Below, in pieces: positions 35,831 to 46,011 of a DNA stretch of 64,000 bases. The number at the start of each line of letters is the position of its first letter. The stretch's first letter is position 1. This DNA comes from Paracoccaceae bacterium (GTDB taxonomy: Bacteria > Pseudomonadota > Alphaproteobacteria > Rhodobacterales > Rhodobacteraceae): positions 1-64,000 of the forward strand of contig JACONK010000028.1 in assembly GCA_014323795.1 (NCBI GenBank), written 5' to 3'. The notes beneath the pieces were generated by a model. It did no database searches. It saw only the letters and a list, made by a program, of their open reading frames with translations, and was not told where the DNA came from. The position numbers and the translations under genes are program-made.

Positions 35831-37180
35831 ATGTCGTCGACCAATGATATTCTTGAGCAGGACAATCACCTGATTCAGTCATTTGCCGATCTCAACGCGC
35901 TGAAACAACAGGGGGCGCGGACAGTAATTTCGCGTGCGGAAGGCCCATATGTCTATGGCAGCGACGGGCAGCGGATGATCGACGGGATTGGCGGGCTCTG
36001 GTGCGTGAACGTGGGCCACGGTCGGGAAGAGATCATCAGCGCGGTAGCCGACCAGCTGCGTACGCTGGACTACTATTCGACCTTCTACAATTTCACTCAC
36101 CCGAAGGCGGCGGAACTGGCAGCGAAGGTGGCAAGCCTTGCGCCCGGGCATCTGAACACGGTCTATTTCGGCAATTCCGGCTCTGTCGCCAATGACAGCG
36201 CAGTGCGTATCCTGCACCACTATAACATTCGCAAGGGCAAGCCGGAAAAGCGCATTGTGCTAAGCCGGACGGGTGCATACCACGGGTCCACCCACCTGGC
36301 GATTGCGCTGACCACACCGCTTTATTCCGAAGGCTGGCATGCGGCCCGGGATATGGTGCATCATTTGCCGTCCTCACACCACTGGCGCGATGGCGGGGAT
36401 ATGACGGAGGCGGAGTTTCTCGACTATCTGATGGCCACCATGCGCGAGGCGATTGAGCATATCGGCCCCGATAGCATCTGCGCCTTTTTCGCGGAGCCGA
36501 TCCAGGGCGCAGGCGGCGTGATCGTGGCACCGGAAGGCTACCACAAGCGGGCACTGGAGATTTGCCATGAATACGACATCAAATATGTGGCTGATGAAGT
36601 CGTGACAGCCTTCGGGCGGCTGGGGCATTTCTTTGCCTCCGAAGACGTCTATGACATGGTGCCTGATATCATCACTACAGCCAAAGGGCTCACGTCCGGA
36701 TACCAGCCTTTGTCGGCTACAATCGTGTCTGACGACATTCATGATGTAATCAGCGGTCCGGACGGGATGTTCATGCACGGCATGACCTATTCCGGCCATC
36801 CGGCGGCTTGCGCGGCAGGCCTCGCCAACATCGCGATCATGGAAAATGAGGGCATTCCGGAACGGGTGCGCACCACTGGCAAGCAGTTCGAGAGCATCCT
36901 GCGCGGGCTGATGGATATCGGAATGGTGGGTGAGGTGCGCGGTTCACACTTCATGATAGGCATCGAGTTCGTCAAGGATCGCGCCACCAGGGAAAGCCAC
37001 GCGCCTGAGAAGCAGGTGGGCCTGAAGGTTGCGCAAGCCTGCCAACGGCGTGGATTGATTGTGCGCCCCCTTGGCAATGTGCTTATTTTGTCGCCAACCC
37101 TGATCATGGATGCGCCGATGTTTGACGATATCGCTGCAATCCTGCGCGAGGCGATCAATGAGGTGGCCACCGCGCTGTGA
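35831..37180 (+). CDS. Class III aminotransferase, putrescine/polyamine type
   Basis: A PLP-dependent omega-transaminase of 449 residues. The cofactor-binding signature DEVVTAFGRLGHFFA lies near residue 255 and the Schiff-base Lys in ITTAKGLTSGYQPL near 285; NSGSVANDSAVR near 118 contacts the PLP phosphate. The family includes putrescine-pyruvate and spermidine aminotransferases; the neighbouring aldehyde dehydrogenase and polyamine importer support that substrate class. I chose ATG 35831 because GGGGAGAAAA lies just upstream. Its stop overlaps a GTG that could start the next gene. Confidence 0.9.
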   Translation: MSSTNDILEQDNHLIQSFADLNALKQQGARTVISRAEGPYVYGSDGQRMIDGIGGLWCVNVGHGREEIISAVADQLRTLDYYSTFYNFTHPKAAELAAKVASLAPGHLNTVYFGNSGSVANDSAVRILHHYNIRKGKPEKRIVLSRTGAYHGSTHLAIALTTPLYSEGWHAARDMVHHLPSSHHWRDGGDMTEAEFLDYLMATMREAIEHIGPDSICAFFAEPIQGAGGVIVAPEGYHKRALEICHEYDIKYVADEVVTAFGRLGHFFASEDVYDMVPDIITTAKGLTSGYQPLSATIVSDDIHDVISGPDGMFMHGMTYSGHPAACAAGLANIAIMENEGIPERVRTTGKQFESILRGLMDIGMVGEVRGSHFMIGIEFVKDRATRESHAPEKQVGLKVAQACQRRGLIVRPLGNVLILSPTLIMDAPMFDDIAAILREAINEVATAL

Positions 37181-37254
37181 TCCGAAGACACTTGCGTACG
37201 GGCACGTATTTAAATCCAGGGGGTGGGAATGGAGAGTTGGGACGGGCCATCAGC

Positions 37255-38355
37255 ATGCAGGCCCTGAGCGGAGCGGCCCCAGCCGCGGCCATCGTGCTGC
37301 GCCAGGTGTCCAAAACCTTCGGCGATTTCACCGCGCTGAGCGCGGTGAACTTCGAAATCGGCGATAACGAATTTTTTACCCTTCTCGGCCCGTCCGGCTG
37401 TGGAAAGACTACGCTTTTGCGTCTGATTGCGGGGTTTGAGGATACGACTGGCGGCACAATTCACCTCTATGGTGAAGAAATTGGGAACCTGCCGCCCAAC
37501 AAGCGGCCCGTGAATACGGTTTTCCAGAACTACGCGCTTTTTCCGCATATGACTGTTTGGGAAAATATCAGCTTCGGTTTGCAGATGCTGGGTTGGACCA
37601 GGAAGGATATAGACCGGCGGGTAGGGGAAATGGTGTTGATGGTAAAACTCGACCAGTTTGCGGACCGCAAACCGTCCCGGATGTCGGGCGGGCAGCAGCA
37701 GCGGGTAGCTCTGGCGCGGGCCATGGCACCACGACCCAGGGTGCTTTTGCTTGATGAGCCGCTGTCGGCACTCGACCTGAAGTTGCGCCAGGAAATGCGG
37801 ACGGAACTGAAGCGGCTGCAACGGGAAACTGGCATCACCTTCATCTTTGTGACCCATGACCAGGGAGAGGCCCTCTCCCTGTCCGACCGCATCGCGGTCA
37901 TGTCAGCGGGCGAAATTCAGCAGATCGGCCCGCCATCGGATATCTACGAATACCCGGCGAACCGTTTTGTGGCGGGCTTTATCGGTGAGACAAACCTGAT
38001 CGGCGCCAAGGTGACGGCTGTGGGGAAGGATGTTTTGACTTGTGAATTATCGGATGGCGAGATCGTGCATGCCAGGTCCGATGCCCCCGTATCGGAAGGC
38101 AGGGCTGGCAGCATCTCGCTCCGCCCGGAGCACCTGACGCTCAGCTGGGAAAAACCCGTCGGCGAAAGCCTGAGAGGGGAAATTCTGGAGGTCACCTACC
38201 TCGGTACCGATATGCAATACCGCGTCCGGCTTAGCGACAGGTTGCACCTGGACGTGCGCCATCAAAACAAAAACAATGCGATTGTGGCCATTAATCCGGG
38301 TGCGCCCGTCTACATCAGCATCGCAGACAATGCTGCACGGTTTCTGGTGCGCTGA
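37255..38355 (+). CDS. potA: Spermidine/putrescine ABC transporter ATP-binding protein
   Basis: ATPase of the second Pot-type importer, about 366 residues from ATG 37255. Walker A GPSGCGKTT, signature MSGGQQQR, Walker B VLLLDEPLSALDLKLR and the switch His in FVTHDQGEA are all present, and a TOBE domain covers the C-terminal 90 residues. A GTG at 37177 overlapping the aminotransferase stop would add 26 residues of low family similarity; neither start has a strong ribosome-binding site. The stop overlaps the next start by one base (TGATG), so the pot genes are translationally coupled. Confidence 0.92.
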   Translation: MQALSGAAPAAAIVLRQVSKTFGDFTALSAVNFEIGDNEFFTLLGPSGCGKTTLLRLIAGFEDTTGGTIHLYGEEIGNLPPNKRPVNTVFQNYALFPHMTVWENISFGLQMLGWTRKDIDRRVGEMVLMVKLDQFADRKPSRMSGGQQQRVALARAMAPRPRVLLLDEPLSALDLKLRQEMRTELKRLQRETGITFIFVTHDQGEALSLSDRIAVMSAGEIQQIGPPSDIYEYPANRFVAGFIGETNLIGAKVTAVGKDVLTCELSDGEIVHARSDAPVSEGRAGSISLRPEHLTLSWEKPVGESLRGEILEVTYLGTDMQYRVRLSDRLHLDVRHQNKNNAIVAINPGAPVYISIADNAARFLVR

Positions 38356-39272
38356 TGGCAGCAGGGGACGGTAGCATGCCAACCGTATCGGCGGCGTTCG
38401 CGCCGCTCCGCAACTGGCTGATGGCACCGAGCTGGCTGATTGTCGGCTTTTTCCTCGTCCTGCCGGTTCTCCTGATGCTGGTTTATTCCTTCCTGACAAA
38501 GGAATTCCGCGGTGGCGTCATCTGGGAACCCACGCTGGCGGCTTATGATCAGTTCCTCTTTGATCGCGGGCTCTTTGGGGATGCTCCGCCTCGCCTGCAG
38601 TGGGCCTATATCCAAATTTTTTTCCGCTCTATCACACAGGCCGCAGGGGCCACTTTCTTTTGCCTGATCATAGGTTTTCCCACCGCCTATTTCATCGCAA
38701 CGCGGGCGGATAATGCGAAGGTTGTCTGGCTCTTTCTCGTGACCGTGCCTTATTGGGTCAACCTGCTCATTCGCACTGTGTCGATGAAATTCCTGATTCG
38801 TGATAACGGCCCCCTGAACGAAGGGCTGACAGCACTTGGCCTGATCGATGCGCCGGTCCAGCTGATTAACACCAACGTCGCGGTACAGCTTGGTCTCTTC
38901 TACAGCTACCTGCCATTCATGGTTTTGCCAATCTACGCTGCCGTAGAACGCTATAACTTCGCCCTTTCCGAGGCGGCAAGCGACCTCTACGCGCCCAAAT
39001 GGATTATTCTGCGTCGTATCCTGATTCCGGTTGTTATGCCGGGCATCGTGGCAGGCTGCATCCTGGTCTTTGTCCCTTCACTCGGCGCATTCCTCGCGCC
39101 GGACCTCTTGGGGGGCGCGAAGACCTTCATGATCGGTTCCCTGATTGATGAACAATTCAAAGGGAACGCGGGCAATTGGCCTTTCGGGGCCGCCGCCGCC
39201 ATGATCCTGCTCTTGCTGGTGCTGATCGTGCTGACGCTCTACGCCCGCAGCCAGTCGCGGAGCAAGGTCTGA
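38355..39272 (+). CDS. potB: Spermidine/putrescine ABC transporter permease
   Basis: A 305-residue membrane subunit with six predicted helices and the EAA loop ([20 protein letters not shown]) near residue 200, which couples to PotA. The length is typical for PotB, in contrast with the enlarged permease of the first importer. It begins at ATG 38355 inside the potA stop and ends in the potC start, both in the TGATG arrangement. Confidence 0.92.
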   Translation: MAAGDGSMPTVSAAFAPLRNWLMAPSWLIVGFFLVLPVLLMLVYSFLTKEFRGGVIWEPTLAAYDQFLFDRGLFGDAPPRLQWAYIQIFFRSITQAAGATFFCLIIGFPTAYFIATRADNAKVVWLFLVTVPYWVNLLIRTVSMKFLIRDNGPLNEGLTALGLIDAPVQLINTNVAVQLGLFYSYLPFMVLPIYAAVERYNFALSEAASDLYAPKWIILRRILIPVVMPGIVAGCILVFVPSLGAFLAPDLLGGAKTFMIGSLIDEQFKGNAGNWPFGAAAAMILLLLVLIVLTLYARSQSRSKV

Positions 39273-40090
39273 TGAGGCGGGGATTTGATATCAAACACTA
39301 CGGCGGGTTCTTTGCCCTGACGTGCCTCTGCCTTTTTATACTCTACGCGCCGCTGATCATCGTGATGATCTACAGTTTCAACGACAGTCCCTCCATCACC
39401 CGATGGGAGTCGATGTCCCTGCGCTGGTACCGGGACATTTTCACTGGCGTGGAAAGCGAGAAATTCAAGGTTGCTGCCTGGAATTCGCTGACAATCGCCA
39501 TCTCTGCTGCCACAGTCGCTACTATGGTCGCCACGGCAGCGGCGGTCGGTATGATACGTGGCGGCAACTTTCGCGGAAAATCGGTCAGTTTCGCGCTGAT
39601 CTCCTTACCCGTCATGGTTCCCGAAATCGTAACCGCCGTGGCCACGCTCATCTTCTTTTCTGCCATCGGCTTCACGCTCGGAACCTTGTCGATCCTCGTC
39701 GCTCATATCGTTTTCTGTATCCCATTCGCGTATTTGCCGATCTCTGCCCGGCTTCAGGGAATTGAGGCATGTTACGAGGAAGCTGCCCAGGATCTCTATG
39801 CCACGCGCTGGCAGACCTTCCGTTACGTGCTGATGCCGGTACTCGGGCCGGGTATTGTGTCCGGTTTCCTGTTAGCCTTCATCATCTCGCTTGATGATTT
39901 CATTATCACCAGTTTCGTTAAAGGCTCGGGGGTCGAGACGTTGCCCACCGCCATTTTCGGTGCCGTGAAACAGGGGATCAAACCCAATATCATGGCACTG
40001 TCCACGCTCTTGCTGCTTTTTTCAATTCTCCTCGTGACGTGTTCCTATTTCATCGGAAAACGCGGGGAGGTGACCCACTCTGAACCCTAA
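39272..40090 (+). CDS. potC: Spermidine/putrescine ABC transporter permease
   Basis: A 272-residue membrane subunit of standard length: six helices and the EAA loop [20 protein letters not shown] near residue 172. IYSFNDSP in the first periplasmic loop is a PotC hallmark. I chose ATG 39272, which overlaps the potB stop; the longer frame to 39176 lies inside potB and is not needed. Confidence 0.92.
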   Translation: MRRGFDIKHYGGFFALTCLCLFILYAPLIIVMIYSFNDSPSITRWESMSLRWYRDIFTGVESEKFKVAAWNSLTIAISAATVATMVATAAAVGMIRGGNFRGKSVSFALISLPVMVPEIVTAVATLIFFSAIGFTLGTLSILVAHIVFCIPFAYLPISARLQGIEACYEEAAQDLYATRWQTFRYVLMPVLGPGIVSGFLLAFIISLDDFIITSFVKGSGVETLPTAIFGAVKQGIKPNIMALSTLLLLFSILLVTCSYFIGKRGEVTHSEP

Positions 40091-40108
40091 TCCAACAGGA
40101 GAAAATCC

Positions 40109-41140
40109 GTGAAAATGAAAGTGCTATCGGGGGCTGCCGCCCTCGGGCTGATTGCCGGAAGCGCATCCGCTGAAGGCAGACTGTCGATCTACCACTGGTT
40201 CGAATATATCCCGCAGGAGATTCTGGATAAGTTTACCGCAGAGACGGGCATCGAGGTAACCATGGACACCTACGATTCCAATGAGGCCCTGCTGGCGAAC
40301 CTGAAGGCCGGCAAGCTCGGTTCCTACGATGTGGCGGTGCCGGGCGACTACATGGTCGCTATCATGAAGAACGAAGGTATGCTCGATATGATAGCCGATG
40401 GCGAACTTGCAAATGTGAGCAACGTGGAAGACAAGTGGATGAACGTTGCCTTTGACCCGGGGCGCAAACATTCGATTCCCTACCAATGGGGGTCCACCAG
40501 CTTCATGGTGAATCGCGATGTTTATTCGGGCGACATCCGCACAACGGATATAATTTTCAATCCGCCGGAGGTTCTGAAGGGCAGGATTAATGTGCTGGAT
40601 AACCCGGCTGAGACCCTGGTTTTGGCCTCCATGCACCTCGGCATCCCGCAATGCACGACGGATCGGGATCAGCTGCAAGCGCTCGACGATCTGGTGCAGG
40701 GAGCAAAGGCTTACTGGGCGTCCTTCAACTCGGAATCCGCCAAGGACGTGCTGGTGTCGGGCGATGTTGCCGCTGGCATGATCTATAACGGCTTCGGCCA
40801 GAAGGCGCGGCTTGAGGGGGCGAATGTGGAATACGCCTATCCCCGGCAGGGCTACATCGTCTGGATGGACAACGTTGTGCTTTTGAAAGATGCGCCGAAT
40901 CGGGCGAATGCGATCATGTTCATGGATTTCCTGCTGGAGCCTGAAAACGCTGCCGCCGTCACCAACTTTGCCCGTTATACTTCTGGTGTGAAAGGCGTTG
41001 GCCCGTTTCTGGATCCGGAATTGAAAACCTCGCCGGAGCAGAACCCGCCGGCTGATGCACCTGCGGGCAGCTTCATTAAGGTCTGTGATGAGGCCGCGCA
41101 AAAGGTCTATGATCAGATATGGACCCGCCTGAAGCAGTAA
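40109..41140 (+). CDS. potD: Polyamine-binding periplasmic protein
   Basis: Receptor of the second Pot-type importer, 343 residues. A signal peptide covers about residues 1-22 (GLIAGSASA). The mature protein begins LSIYHWFEYIPQEIL, and the SYDVAVPGDYMVAIM segment near residue 72 is typical of the PotD/PotF family, where acidic and aromatic residues bind polyamines. AGGAGAAAA precedes GTG 40109; an ATG two codons on is equally possible. The strong hairpin at 41167 ends the operon region. Confidence 0.92.
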   Translation: MKMKVLSGAAALGLIAGSASAEGRLSIYHWFEYIPQEILDKFTAETGIEVTMDTYDSNEALLANLKAGKLGSYDVAVPGDYMVAIMKNEGMLDMIADGELANVSNVEDKWMNVAFDPGRKHSIPYQWGSTSFMVNRDVYSGDIRTTDIIFNPPEVLKGRINVLDNPAETLVLASMHLGIPQCTTDRDQLQALDDLVQGAKAYWASFNSESAKDVLVSGDVAAGMIYNGFGQKARLEGANVEYAYPRQGYIVWMDNVVLLKDAPNRANAIMFMDFLLEPENAAAVTNFARYTSGVKGVGPFLDPELKTSPEQNPPADAPAGSFIKVCDEAAQKVYDQIWTRLKQ

Positions 41141-41457
41141 TACGGCTTGCCATCTCCGGGCTACCAGCCCGGCGGGGATATCTCCCTGCCGGGCAAAAGC
41201 GGGTGGGGGCGGGATGATTCATGTCTCCACGACCGATATGATGTCCTTCACCAAAGTGTGCGCAAACTACAGCCGGCCGGAAGATCAGTTCTGGTGCAAG
41301 CGGAGCAGGTACCCGAACCGCAGGTCGCCGATATTCCAACAGAAACGGCGATTCCGCTGATGACGCGGTTTGGAATCCCCGCACTTGGTGAAGGTCGCGT
41401 ACCATGCCGGTTCGCATCCGCACAATGCGCGATTTTGAATCTGCATCCAAACATCGG
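41141..41457. other. Convergent spacer between potD and ubiH
   Basis: 317 bases. It contains the hairpin at 41167-41193. A + strand frame from 41212 (MIHVSTTDMMSFTKVCANYSR) has a mildly protein-like opening but stops after 48 codons and has no clear relatives that I recognise. It may be a gene fragment. Confidence 0.35.
41167..41193 (+). other. Strong hairpin downstream of potD
   Basis: GCCCGGC and GGG pair with CCC and GCCGGGC around an ATATCT loop, with one mismatch on each side. There is no T-run after it on +, but on the minus strand it follows the end of ubiH. It may be a convergent transcription or mRNA-end barrier. Confidence 0.45.
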
Positions 41458-42651
41458 TCAGCCCCCCAGTCCTGTGCGCATTGCAACGCGGCGCATCGCG
41501 GTCAGGCCGTGCAGATACCCCAGCCCTTTCAGGCGCAGATCACGCAAGCTTCTGCTGTTTGCCATGGCGACCCGGTTTAGCATATCCACACCGTGCAAAC
41601 GCGCCGTGATGTCGGGTTGTCGGCGTTTGGCATAGGTGGCGAGCATCTGCCTTGAGCCCGGTGCCTGCGGGCTTTTCCGGGCCAGAGACAGCAGGGTTTC
41701 AATGTCAGCGAGGCTCATGTTTAGCCCCTGTGCGCCGATGGGCGGCACCACGTGGGCGGCTTCTGAGATAAGGGCAACCCGTTCATCCGTCAGGGCCTTC
41801 GCCTGCATTGAGATGACAGGCCATATCGACCGGGGACTCGACAGGTGCAACGGGCCGTGCAGGTTGCACGACCGTTCCGACGCCGCGGCAGAAAATTCGT
41901 CTGCGTCCATCGCCATCAGTACTTCGGCCCTGGCGGTCCGTTCCATCCACACAACCGCGCTTTCAGGACCATCCGGGCCATCGGGCAGGGGAACTAGGGT
42001 GAAAGGCCCGCCAGTGCGGTGAATTTCGGTAGAGATATCGTTGCCTGGCCCCGCATGGCGGACCGTGAAGGCCATGGCCTGCTGGCCATACGTCCATCGG
42101 GTGACGGCAATACCCAGACTATCCCGCACGAAAGAATTGCGCCCGTCCGCCGCCACAACCAAAGGCGTGGCGATTTGTGTACCATCGGTGAGAGAGACAA
42201 GCACTTCCCCCGTCCTTTGGGTGATGCGTCCGGTGCCGACGCCCGGGCGAAAGTTCACGTTGCCCAACTCTGCCAGCCGTGCAGTCATTTCCCGACGCAG
42301 AAGCCAGTTGGGCAGGTTCCACCCGAAAGGCTGATCGGAAATCTCCGCCGCGTTGAAATCTGCAACCTTGCGGATGACGCTGGCCTCCCCCCCCGCATCG
42401 GCGATCCGCATAATCTGCAACGGTGCCGCAAAGGGGGCCAGTTTGTCCCATATGCCTGCACACGACAGCGTATTACGTGCGGGTTGCAAAAAAACAGTGG
42501 AGCGGTGATCGGCAGCCGGATACGTACAGCAGGTGGCTGGCGGAGAGGGATCCACAACCATCACCGAAAAACCGGCACTGCCAAAAGCCGCTGCAGCCGA
42601 GAGCCCGGCGATCCCGCCGCCGGAGACAAAGATATCGAAGCCCTGCCTCAT
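41458..42651 (-). CDS. FAD-dependent monooxygenase of the UbiH/COQ6 family
   Basis: A flavoprotein hydroxylase of 397 residues, likely for one of the ring hydroxylations of ubiquinone synthesis. The FAD-binding FDIFVSGGGIAGLSAA lies at the N-terminus; note SGGGIAG for the usual VGGGxxG. The DG motif ADGRNSFVRD lies near residue 160 and the second FAD motif ALISEAAHVVPPIGAQGLNMSLAD near 285 (usually GDAAH; SEAAH here). I chose ATG 42651, directly before the FAD motif; the frame is open to 42780. The altered FAD motifs make the exact ring position uncertain. Confidence 0.85.
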   Translation of the reverse strand: MRQGFDIFVSGGGIAGLSAAAAFGSAGFSVMVVDPSPPATCCTYPAADHRSTVFLQPARNTLSCAGIWDKLAPFAAPLQIMRIADAGGEASVIRKVADFNAAEISDQPFGWNLPNWLLRREMTARLAELGNVNFRPGVGTGRITQRTGEVLVSLTDGTQIATPLVVAADGRNSFVRDSLGIAVTRWTYGQQAMAFTVRHAGPGNDISTEIHRTGGPFTLVPLPDGPDGPESAVVWMERTARAEVLMAMDADEFSAAASERSCNLHGPLHLSSPRSIWPVISMQAKALTDERVALISEAAHVVPPIGAQGLNMSLADIETLLSLARKSPQAPGSRQMLATYAKRRQPDITARLHGVDMLNRVAMANSRSLRDLRLKGLGYLHGLTAMRRVAMRTGLGG

Positions 42652-42887
42652 AAACCGGAAATTAGGGCTGCCGCCAGCGACGGCAACAGCGACAAGAAGC
42701 CACGTGTTTACCCCCGCAGGGCATGTTGAAAACTCCGGTGCATGTGGCAGGCGGCAGAAAAACCTTGCATTAACTGCCACCGACCTGCAAGAGGAAAGGG
42801 AAACCGTGCAAAACAGTGGTATATTTTGGGCCTCTGTGTCCGATTGCGCCTATAGCCTATAGTAGCCCGATCCGCAATTTCTATGAG

Positions 42888-43664
42888 ATGCACCCCATGG
42901 CACCCGAAGAAAAGATTAAATCTGCCATCAGGCTTTTGAACGAAGCTTTCCATGAGCTGCAGGCCGCGGCAAAATCTGAACGAACCCGACGGCGGGCCCC
43001 GATTACCCGGGATATCCACCGGGTCGCGAGAATGCTGGAAGACCCCCCGTGCTACTACAGCCAGGCCGGGCAGGACCGGGTTGTGGACCGCCTCTTGCTG
43101 GGTAAGCAGGGCGGTGTTTACGCTGACATTGGCGGTTATAACGGGGTGACCGGATCAAACACGCTTTTCTTTGAAATTTTCCGCGGCTGGTCCGGCATCC
43201 TTGTCGAACCGGCTCCGGCCCAATTGCGTCAGGCCGAAGCGGTACGTCGTTGCCCCTGTTACGGCTATGCCGTTGCAGGCGAGGCATGCACTCTCGAATT
43301 CATGGAAGTTACCGCGGGCTTTACCCAGATGAGCGGGTTTCTTGACACCTATGACGCGAATTTGCTGGCACAGGTACGCGGCGACCCGCGGCATCGGGAA
43401 AAGATTCACACGCTGGAAGCCAAGCCGCTTGGCTCAATATTGGCACAAGGCGGGCTGAACCGAATTGATTACCTTTCGCTCGATGTCGAAGGGGGAGAGA
43501 TGGATATCCTTCGGTCCTTTGACTTCGATGCTTTTGACGTGCAGATCTGGTCAATTGAAAACAATACCGCCAATTCCGCCCTGCCGGAACTGATGAAGGA
43601 ACAAGGCTATGACCTCGTCGAATTCGCAGGTGTCGACGATATTTTCCGAAAGCGGGAAAGCTAG
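42888..43664 (+). CDS. FkbM-family SAM-dependent methyltransferase
   Basis: A 258-residue methyltransferase of the FkbM type. The SAM motif GGVYADIGGYNGVTGSNT lies near residue 68 and VEP near 98; IDYLSLDVEGGEMDILRSF near 190 is the family's second signature. Substrates are typically sugar hydroxyls in polysaccharides or natural products. The N-terminal 40 residues are helical and charged. ATG 42888 is preferred over the GTG at 42816, whose extra residues look non-coding. It abuts the GntR gene (stop TAG directly followed by GTG). Confidence 0.85.
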   Translation: MHPMAPEEKIKSAIRLLNEAFHELQAAAKSERTRRRAPITRDIHRVARMLEDPPCYYSQAGQDRVVDRLLLGKQGGVYADIGGYNGVTGSNTLFFEIFRGWSGILVEPAPAQLRQAEAVRRCPCYGYAVAGEACTLEFMEVTAGFTQMSGFLDTYDANLLAQVRGDPRHREKIHTLEAKPLGSILAQGGLNRIDYLSLDVEGGEMDILRSFDFDAFDVQIWSIENNTANSALPELMKEQGYDLVEFAGVDDIFRKRES

Positions 43665-44318
43665 GTGAATACGGCCAGAGAACCGCGTGACGCATATGCG
43701 CTAATTCTAAACGCTATAGATGTGGGTTGCTATCGCCCGGGCGAGCGTCTTGTTGAAAGTGATCTGGCAGATCGATTCGGTGTCAGTCGCACCCCGGTAC
43801 GAGAGGCCCTGCAGCGGCTGGAGACGCAAAGCCTCCTGCGTCGCGAAGGGCGGTCGTTGATCGTGGCCTCGCTTGACCATAACCAGGTAGCAGAACTTTA
43901 CGAGGTCCGATCCATGCTGGAGGGGTTGGCAGCGCGACTGTCAGCGAAATACGCAAGCCCGGAAGAGGTGCGCGTACTTTACGCCATGATCGAGGAAGAC
44001 CGTATGCTGCTTGTTAAACCGCGGGAACTGTCGCTTGCCAATCGGCGTTTTCACCGGCAAATCCATTTGGCGAGCCGCAACCGCTTTCTGGTGCAACAGC
44101 TGGAGATGGTGCATCGGTCCATGGCACTTTTGGCGGAAACCTCTCTGGCCGCCGACGGGCGCGGTGAGATGGCGTTGGCCGAGCACAAATCAATTGTGGA
44201 GGCGATTGAAGCAGGGGATGGCCCGCTCGCCGAGCGGCACCTGAAGGAGCACTTGTCCCATGCTTTCGAAACCCGGTTGAAGCAGGATGCCTGGGGCATC
44301 AGATATAGAGATGACTGA
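43665..44318 (+). CDS. GntR-family transcriptional regulator (FCD type)
   Basis: A 217-residue regulator. The N-terminal winged helix-turn-helix shows GERLVESDLADRFGVSRTPVREALQRLE near residues 26-54; the C-terminal FCD domain is all-helical and retains histidines (NRRFHRQIH near 130, AEHKSI near 172, AERHLKEHL near 190) that bind a metal and the effector in FadR/LldR relatives. It starts at GTG immediately after the FkbM stop and is probably cotranscribed. Target genes and effector are unknown; such proteins commonly control organic-acid or amino-acid catabolism. Confidence 0.88.
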   Translation: MNTAREPRDAYALILNAIDVGCYRPGERLVESDLADRFGVSRTPVREALQRLETQSLLRREGRSLIVASLDHNQVAELYEVRSMLEGLAARLSAKYASPEEVRVLYAMIEEDRMLLVKPRELSLANRRFHRQIHLASRNRFLVQQLEMVHRSMALLAETSLAADGRGEMALAEHKSIVEAIEAGDGPLAERHLKEHLSHAFETRLKQDAWGIRYRDD

Positions 44319-44886
44319 TCTGCAGGCCCAGGGCGCACCCCGTTTTCGACCTTTCAGGAAAAGGTACGGATTTTGTGGTACGAGAAGATGGAATTATCTT
44401 GTGGCTGGCAAGAGTTTCCGCATGGTCATAACACGGGGGAGCCGAAGACATCATCACATTGGAAAATTTTGCGTACAAGCAATACCCATGCGAACGTGAA
44501 ATATCCAGTTCGCTATTCACGTGGATAACACCGGCGAATTCATGTGATCGATATGACGTACAACAAAACGCTGTCCACCATGTTGGCATTTTTGTATGTT
44601 CAAGGCAAGCGGGGCGGCATGGCTGTCAGGCCACACTGGCAGGCGATTGGACGGGCAGGGAATAGACCATTAGCGGTTGGAAGATACGGAACACAGCGCA
44701 CATAACCGGCCAGATGCTATCAAACCCATCCGGCGGGTTCCGAAAATCGGGATGGACAATGTGTGAACCTGCAAATCCCTACACCTCGTCCTTGTGGCAG
44801 CGGTGCCGGTTGCTCCCGTCGTTGACAACCTGGCTTGCCGCATGGGTGGCCGTGGGTGTGCCCGTTCTGTTTTGAAAGGTGCGGAC
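44319..44886. other. AT-richer spacer upstream of lpxD
   Basis: 568 bases, lower in G+C than the flanking genes between about 44340 and 44600. The lpxD frame is open back to 44794 but the extra part has no LpxD similarity. A minus-strand frame (44299-44589) has no recognisable features. I see no RNA structure with a T-tail. Confidence 0.4.
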
Positions 44887-45978
44887 ATGACGGTGACGAT
44901 CAGCGCATTGGCAGAAGAACTGGGTTTGACAGCGGCAGGTGATTTGTCGCTGACGGTTGTGGGTGCGGCAGAGCCTGCGGCTGCGGGATCGGACCAGTTG
45001 GCACTTGCCATGGATCCGGCTTATGGCGGAAAGATTGCTGAAGGGTGCGCGCAGGCCGCTGTTGTCTGGATGGACGCTGATTGGCGGGCATTAGGCCTAA
45101 AGGCCGCACTCTTTGCCCCCCGGGCACGGTTGGCACTCGCCGGTGTCACGCGACGCTTTGATCGGCCGCCAGAAGTGGGGCCGGGCATTCACCCGACAGC
45201 GATCATCGGGCATGACGCGGAGATCGGCACCGATGCGGCCATCGGGCCTTACGTTATCATCGGGGTACGCGCCCGGATTGGTGCGAACGCGGTCATCACC
45301 GGTCACTGTATGATTGGGGAGGACGCCACACTGGGCGATAACGCTTTTTTACATCCGGGTGTGAAGATCGGTCCACGCATACGCATCGGGAATGGCTTCA
45401 TATCCCAGGCAGGTACTGTGATCGGGGCCGACGGATTTGCCTATGTCACGCCGGAACCAGGCACGGTGGAAGAGGCCCGTGCCTCTGGTACCGTGACCGA
45501 AGGCGCAAGGCACCAGGGGTTTGAACGCATCTTCTCCATCGGCTCAGTCAATGTCGGAAATGACGTGGAACTGGGTGCGAACTGCACTATAGACCGCGGC
45601 ACAGTTGCCAATACGGTTATCGGGGATGGCACAAAAATCGATAACCTTGTGCATGTGGGCCACAATGTGCACATCGGGCGGCAGTGTCTCTTGTGCGGCC
45701 AGGTCGGCATCGCAGGCTCCGCCACGCTGGGGGACCGCTGTGTGCTCGGGGGGCAGGTGGGCGTGGCGGATCACGTGACCGTCGGGTCCGATGTGGTGGT
45801 GGCCGGCAAGTCCGGTATCAGTTCTAACGTGCCGTCGGGGCGCGTTATGATGGGCAACCCGGCCATGCGTATGGATATGAACGTGCGGGTCTACAAGGCA
45901 CTTCGTCGCCTGCCTCGAACGGTGGCGAAACTGACCCGTATCGAAAAGGCCATTTTCAGCGGGGGCGAAAACCGGTAA
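44887..45978 (+). CDS. lpxD: UDP-3-O-acylglucosamine N-acyltransferase
   Basis: Adds the N-linked hydroxyacyl chain to UDP-3-O-acylglucosamine in lipid A synthesis. The 363-residue protein has the N-terminal uridine-binding domain followed by a left-handed beta-helix of hexapeptide repeats (IHPTAIIGHDAEIGTDAAIG onward) and the catalytic His in NLVHVGHNVHIG near residue 257. The acyl donor is acyl-ACP, and an ACP gene follows 33 bases downstream. I chose ATG 44887, preceded by GAAAGG. No lpxA, lpxB or fabZ is adjacent, so this lpxD lies outside the classical cluster. Confidence 0.93.
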   Translation: MTVTISALAEELGLTAAGDLSLTVVGAAEPAAAGSDQLALAMDPAYGGKIAEGCAQAAVVWMDADWRALGLKAALFAPRARLALAGVTRRFDRPPEVGPGIHPTAIIGHDAEIGTDAAIGPYVIIGVRARIGANAVITGHCMIGEDATLGDNAFLHPGVKIGPRIRIGNGFISQAGTVIGADGFAYVTPEPGTVEEARASGTVTEGARHQGFERIFSIGSVNVGNDVELGANCTIDRGTVANTVIGDGTKIDNLVHVGHNVHIGRQCLLCGQVGIAGSATLGDRCVLGGQVGVADHVTVGSDVVVAGKSGISSNVPSGRVMMGNPAMRMDMNVRVYKALRRLPRTVAKLTRIEKAIFSGGENR

Positions 45979-46011
45979 AGCAATGCTGATACGAATAAAA
46001 CGGTAGCTGAC

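Noticed and set aside
41167-41193. Intrinsic terminator after potD
   Set aside because: The stem is strong but no T-run follows on +, so I list it only as a hairpin.
44299-44589. 96-codon minus-strand frame upstream of lpxD
   Set aside because: No ribosome-binding site, no recognisable motif, odd composition, and it overlaps the end of the GntR gene.
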